Below are positions 4,964-6,361 of a stretch of DNA of 6,361 nt, in pieces. The stretch's first letter is position 1. The number at the start of each line of letters is the position of its first letter. Source of the stretch: Armatimonadota bacterium (GTDB lineage: Bacteria; Armatimonadota; Zipacnadia; Zipacnadales; FEN-943); assembly GCA_029777735.1 (NCBI GenBank), contig JAKORR010000207.1:1-6361 (forward strand). The letters run 5' to 3'. The notes below the pieces were generated by a model that worked only from the letters and a program-made list of their open reading frames with translations, did not search any database and was not told the origin of the DNA. The translations under genes were made by a program, and so were the position numbers.

Positions 4964-6361
4964 TCACTCGCCTACAAGCTCGTACACCTGCATGTCCAAC
5001 CCGCGCAGGCGGTCGCCGACACGGTCCCGACCATCGGCCGGCAGGAACTCCTCGTCGCCAAGCCGCCTTAGTCCCGCCCCCCAGCCGGGGAGCCTGAAGG
5101 TCACGCTATGGTCGGCGTAGTCATCGTTCACCGCAAACAGGTAGGTTTTGCCGTGAAGGCATCTGGCTGTCCAGCGGATATGGCTACCGCGGGCCTCAAC
5201 AGGCGCTGCCCTCTCCACAGACAGAATCGCGGGTGTCCACTCACGTATCTCAGCCGCCATCCGCTTCACACGGTCCCACTGTGTCTCGAAGGGAGTCTCC
5301 GGATCGCGGCGGATGTCGTAAAAGGAATAGAAGACAAGGCCCTTGGCTCCCTCGCAGATGCATTGCCAGGCCATCGAACGCATCTCGTCGAAGGTGGGTG
5401 TGCGACCATCGCCGTCCTTGCGATAGCAGTTCCAGTTGAAGATCTGCGGCACCATCCACACCGGCCGGGCATTGTAGACGCCCTCGACGGTCATCTTGGT
5501 CCAGTCGCCAGCTCGGCTGGGGTGTGCCGGGATCGGGTAGGGATCCGTCCCGACAACATCAAAGGTCGGCATGTATTGGCGGACCTCACGCACCTGATAC
5601 AGCACAACCCACGTGGGGTGGTTCGGGTCCAGCTCCTCCACCCAACGCTGGTGGGCCGTCAAGCGGTCCAGCAGGGTCAGGGGCAGCTCGTCGTTGAGAT
5701 ACCATGCCAACAGCGCTGGGTGATCCTTGAACCGCCCGACCACACCTTCGATCCACGGCCGCTCCTTTTCCGGTGAGTCGATTTCCTTCGGGCACCATGT
5801 CGTGCCCGCATAGGAATCCTTGATCGAGTAGATCACCTTGATCCCGTACTTGTGGGCCAAGTCCATTTGCTCGCGTGACGCCGTCCCGTAGGGCATCATA
5901 CAGTTGAAGGGGCTGTCGGAGTAGAGCCTGAGCGTCTCGTCGTCCATCAGGCCCGTGTTGCTGTACAATCCTAGCGGAAAAAAGGGCTCGCCATCGACGA
6001 TCAAACGGTTGTGTCGGTCGATGTACGCATGAGGCCACGGGGCGTCGGCCGGGCGCCTTAAGAGCCTGTGCTCGTCCGTGGCGATCACTCGGCCCGTCTT
6101 TTCTTCGGCCAGGCGAACGCTGATCGTGTACTGACCCTCTGGGAGCTCAGGGGGCAGGGCGATTCTCAACCGCGTCTCGAGGCCGACCGGATCAAGGGTC
6201 CTAACCGCCCATACCTTGTCGGACCCATCGACCACCCGCAGGTGGAGCTTCAGGTCGTCATAGGAGAGGTCCAAGTCGCGAGTGTCTACCTGCACTGCTA
6301 GTTCCACCTGTGGCTCTTCCTCCATGTCAAGCCACCCACGGTAGTTGGGCCACAGTACAGC
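4964..6361 (-). CDS. Glycoside hydrolase-like TIM-barrel protein, 5' end outside the window
   Basis: The frame is open to the right edge: codons upstream of the ATG at 6325 read AVLWPNYRGWLD without a stop and look like genuine protein, so the gene continues beyond 6361. Numbering from that internal Met, residues 1-95 are a beta-sandwich (VELAVQVDTRDLDL, EGQYTISVRL). Residues about 100-355 are a TIM barrel resembling clan GH-A glycosidases, opening with the usual RLIVDGEPFFPLGLYSN (107-123). AWYLNDELP (207-215) is the strand-4 motif, with Glu213 as the expected acid/base. About 355-453 form a C-terminal beta-domain. On strand 7, where a nucleophile Glu is normal, the sequence reads VWMVPQIFNW (279-288) with Gln284. 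Catalysis is therefore uncertain; it may be a divergent glycosidase or a carbohydrate-binding relative. No signal peptide can be judged because the start is missing. The mutarotase-like gene follows downstream. Confidence 0.85.
   Translation of the reverse strand, partial: AVLWPNYRGWLDMEEEPQVELAVQVDTRDLDLSYDDLKLHLRVVDGSDKVWAVRTLDPVGLETRLRIALPPELPEGQYTISVRLAEEKTGRVIATDEHRLLRRPADAPWPHAYIDRHNRLIVDGEPFFPLGLYSNTGLMDDETLRLYSDSPFNCMMPYGTASREQMDLAHKYGIKVIYSIKDSYAGTTWCPKEIDSPEKERPWIEGVVGRFKDHPALLAWYLNDELPLTLLDRLTAHQRWVEELDPNHPTWVVLYQVREVRQYMPTFDVVGTDPYPIPAHPSRAGDWTKMTVEGVYNARPVWMVPQIFNWNCYRKDGDGRTPTFDEMRSMAWQCICEGAKGLVFYSFYDIRRDPETPFETQWDRVKRMAAEIREWTPAILSVERAAPVEARGSHIRWTARCLHGKTYLFAVNDDYADHSVTFRLPGWGAGLRRLGDEEFLPADGRDRVGDRLRGLDMQVYELVGE

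Noticed and set aside
4890..5120. 76-codon plus-strand open frame starting in the 257-bp gap
   Set aside because: Two thirds of it is antisense to the glycosidase-like gene, it has no ribosome binding site that I can see, and it resembles no known protein.
5108..5776. 222-codon plus-strand open frame
   Set aside because: It is antisense to the glycosidase-like gene, whose protein has clear motifs; the antisense translation shows none.
1..6361. CRISPR array, insertion sequence or phage genes
   Set aside because: There are no regularly spaced repeats, terminal inverted repeats, transposase, integrase or phage-like proteins.

Overview
This is a GC-rich bacterial window with no mobile elements, CRISPR arrays or RNA genes that I can recognise. 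It holds five credible protein genes. The taxon is not determinable from the sequence. The mix of a sugar mutarotase-like protein, a GH-A-type glycosidase-like protein, a Roadblock-domain membrane protein and QueH would fit an uncultivated soil or environmental lineage such as Armatimonadota or Planctomycetota, but that is an impression only.

Layout. On the left, a minus-strand gene (141-1898) encodes a membrane protein with four N-terminal TM helices, a long charged linker and two C-terminal regions that read as Roadblock/LC7-like. It ends at a perfect 7-bp hairpin (121-138). A 220-bp divergent intergenic region (1899-2118) follows. It is rich in palindromes and possible alternative hairpins, and separates that gene from a plus-strand amidohydrolase-family gene (2119-2931, GTG start). 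The amidohydrolase gene overlaps tail-to-tail by 38 bp with a minus-strand gene for QueH, the epoxyqueuosine reductase (2894-3541). Upstream of queH on the same strand lie an aldose-1-epimerase-like gene (3642-4706) and a glycoside-hydrolase-like gene (4964-6361). The reading frame of the last one runs off the right edge, so its true N-terminus lies outside the window.

How they fit together. The glycosidase-like and mutarotase-like genes are co-oriented and could serve the same carbohydrate-processing theme, but the 257-bp gap between them and the 100-bp gap before queH leave co-transcription unproven. QueH is a housekeeping tRNA-modification enzyme with no obvious link to its neighbours. The amidohydrolase and the Roadblock membrane protein share a divergent control region, so co-regulation is possible. 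The most unusual items are the membrane-anchored tandem Roadblock-like architecture, the non-canonical catalytic residues in the amidohydrolase and the glycosidase-like protein, and the structured leader before the amidohydrolase gene.
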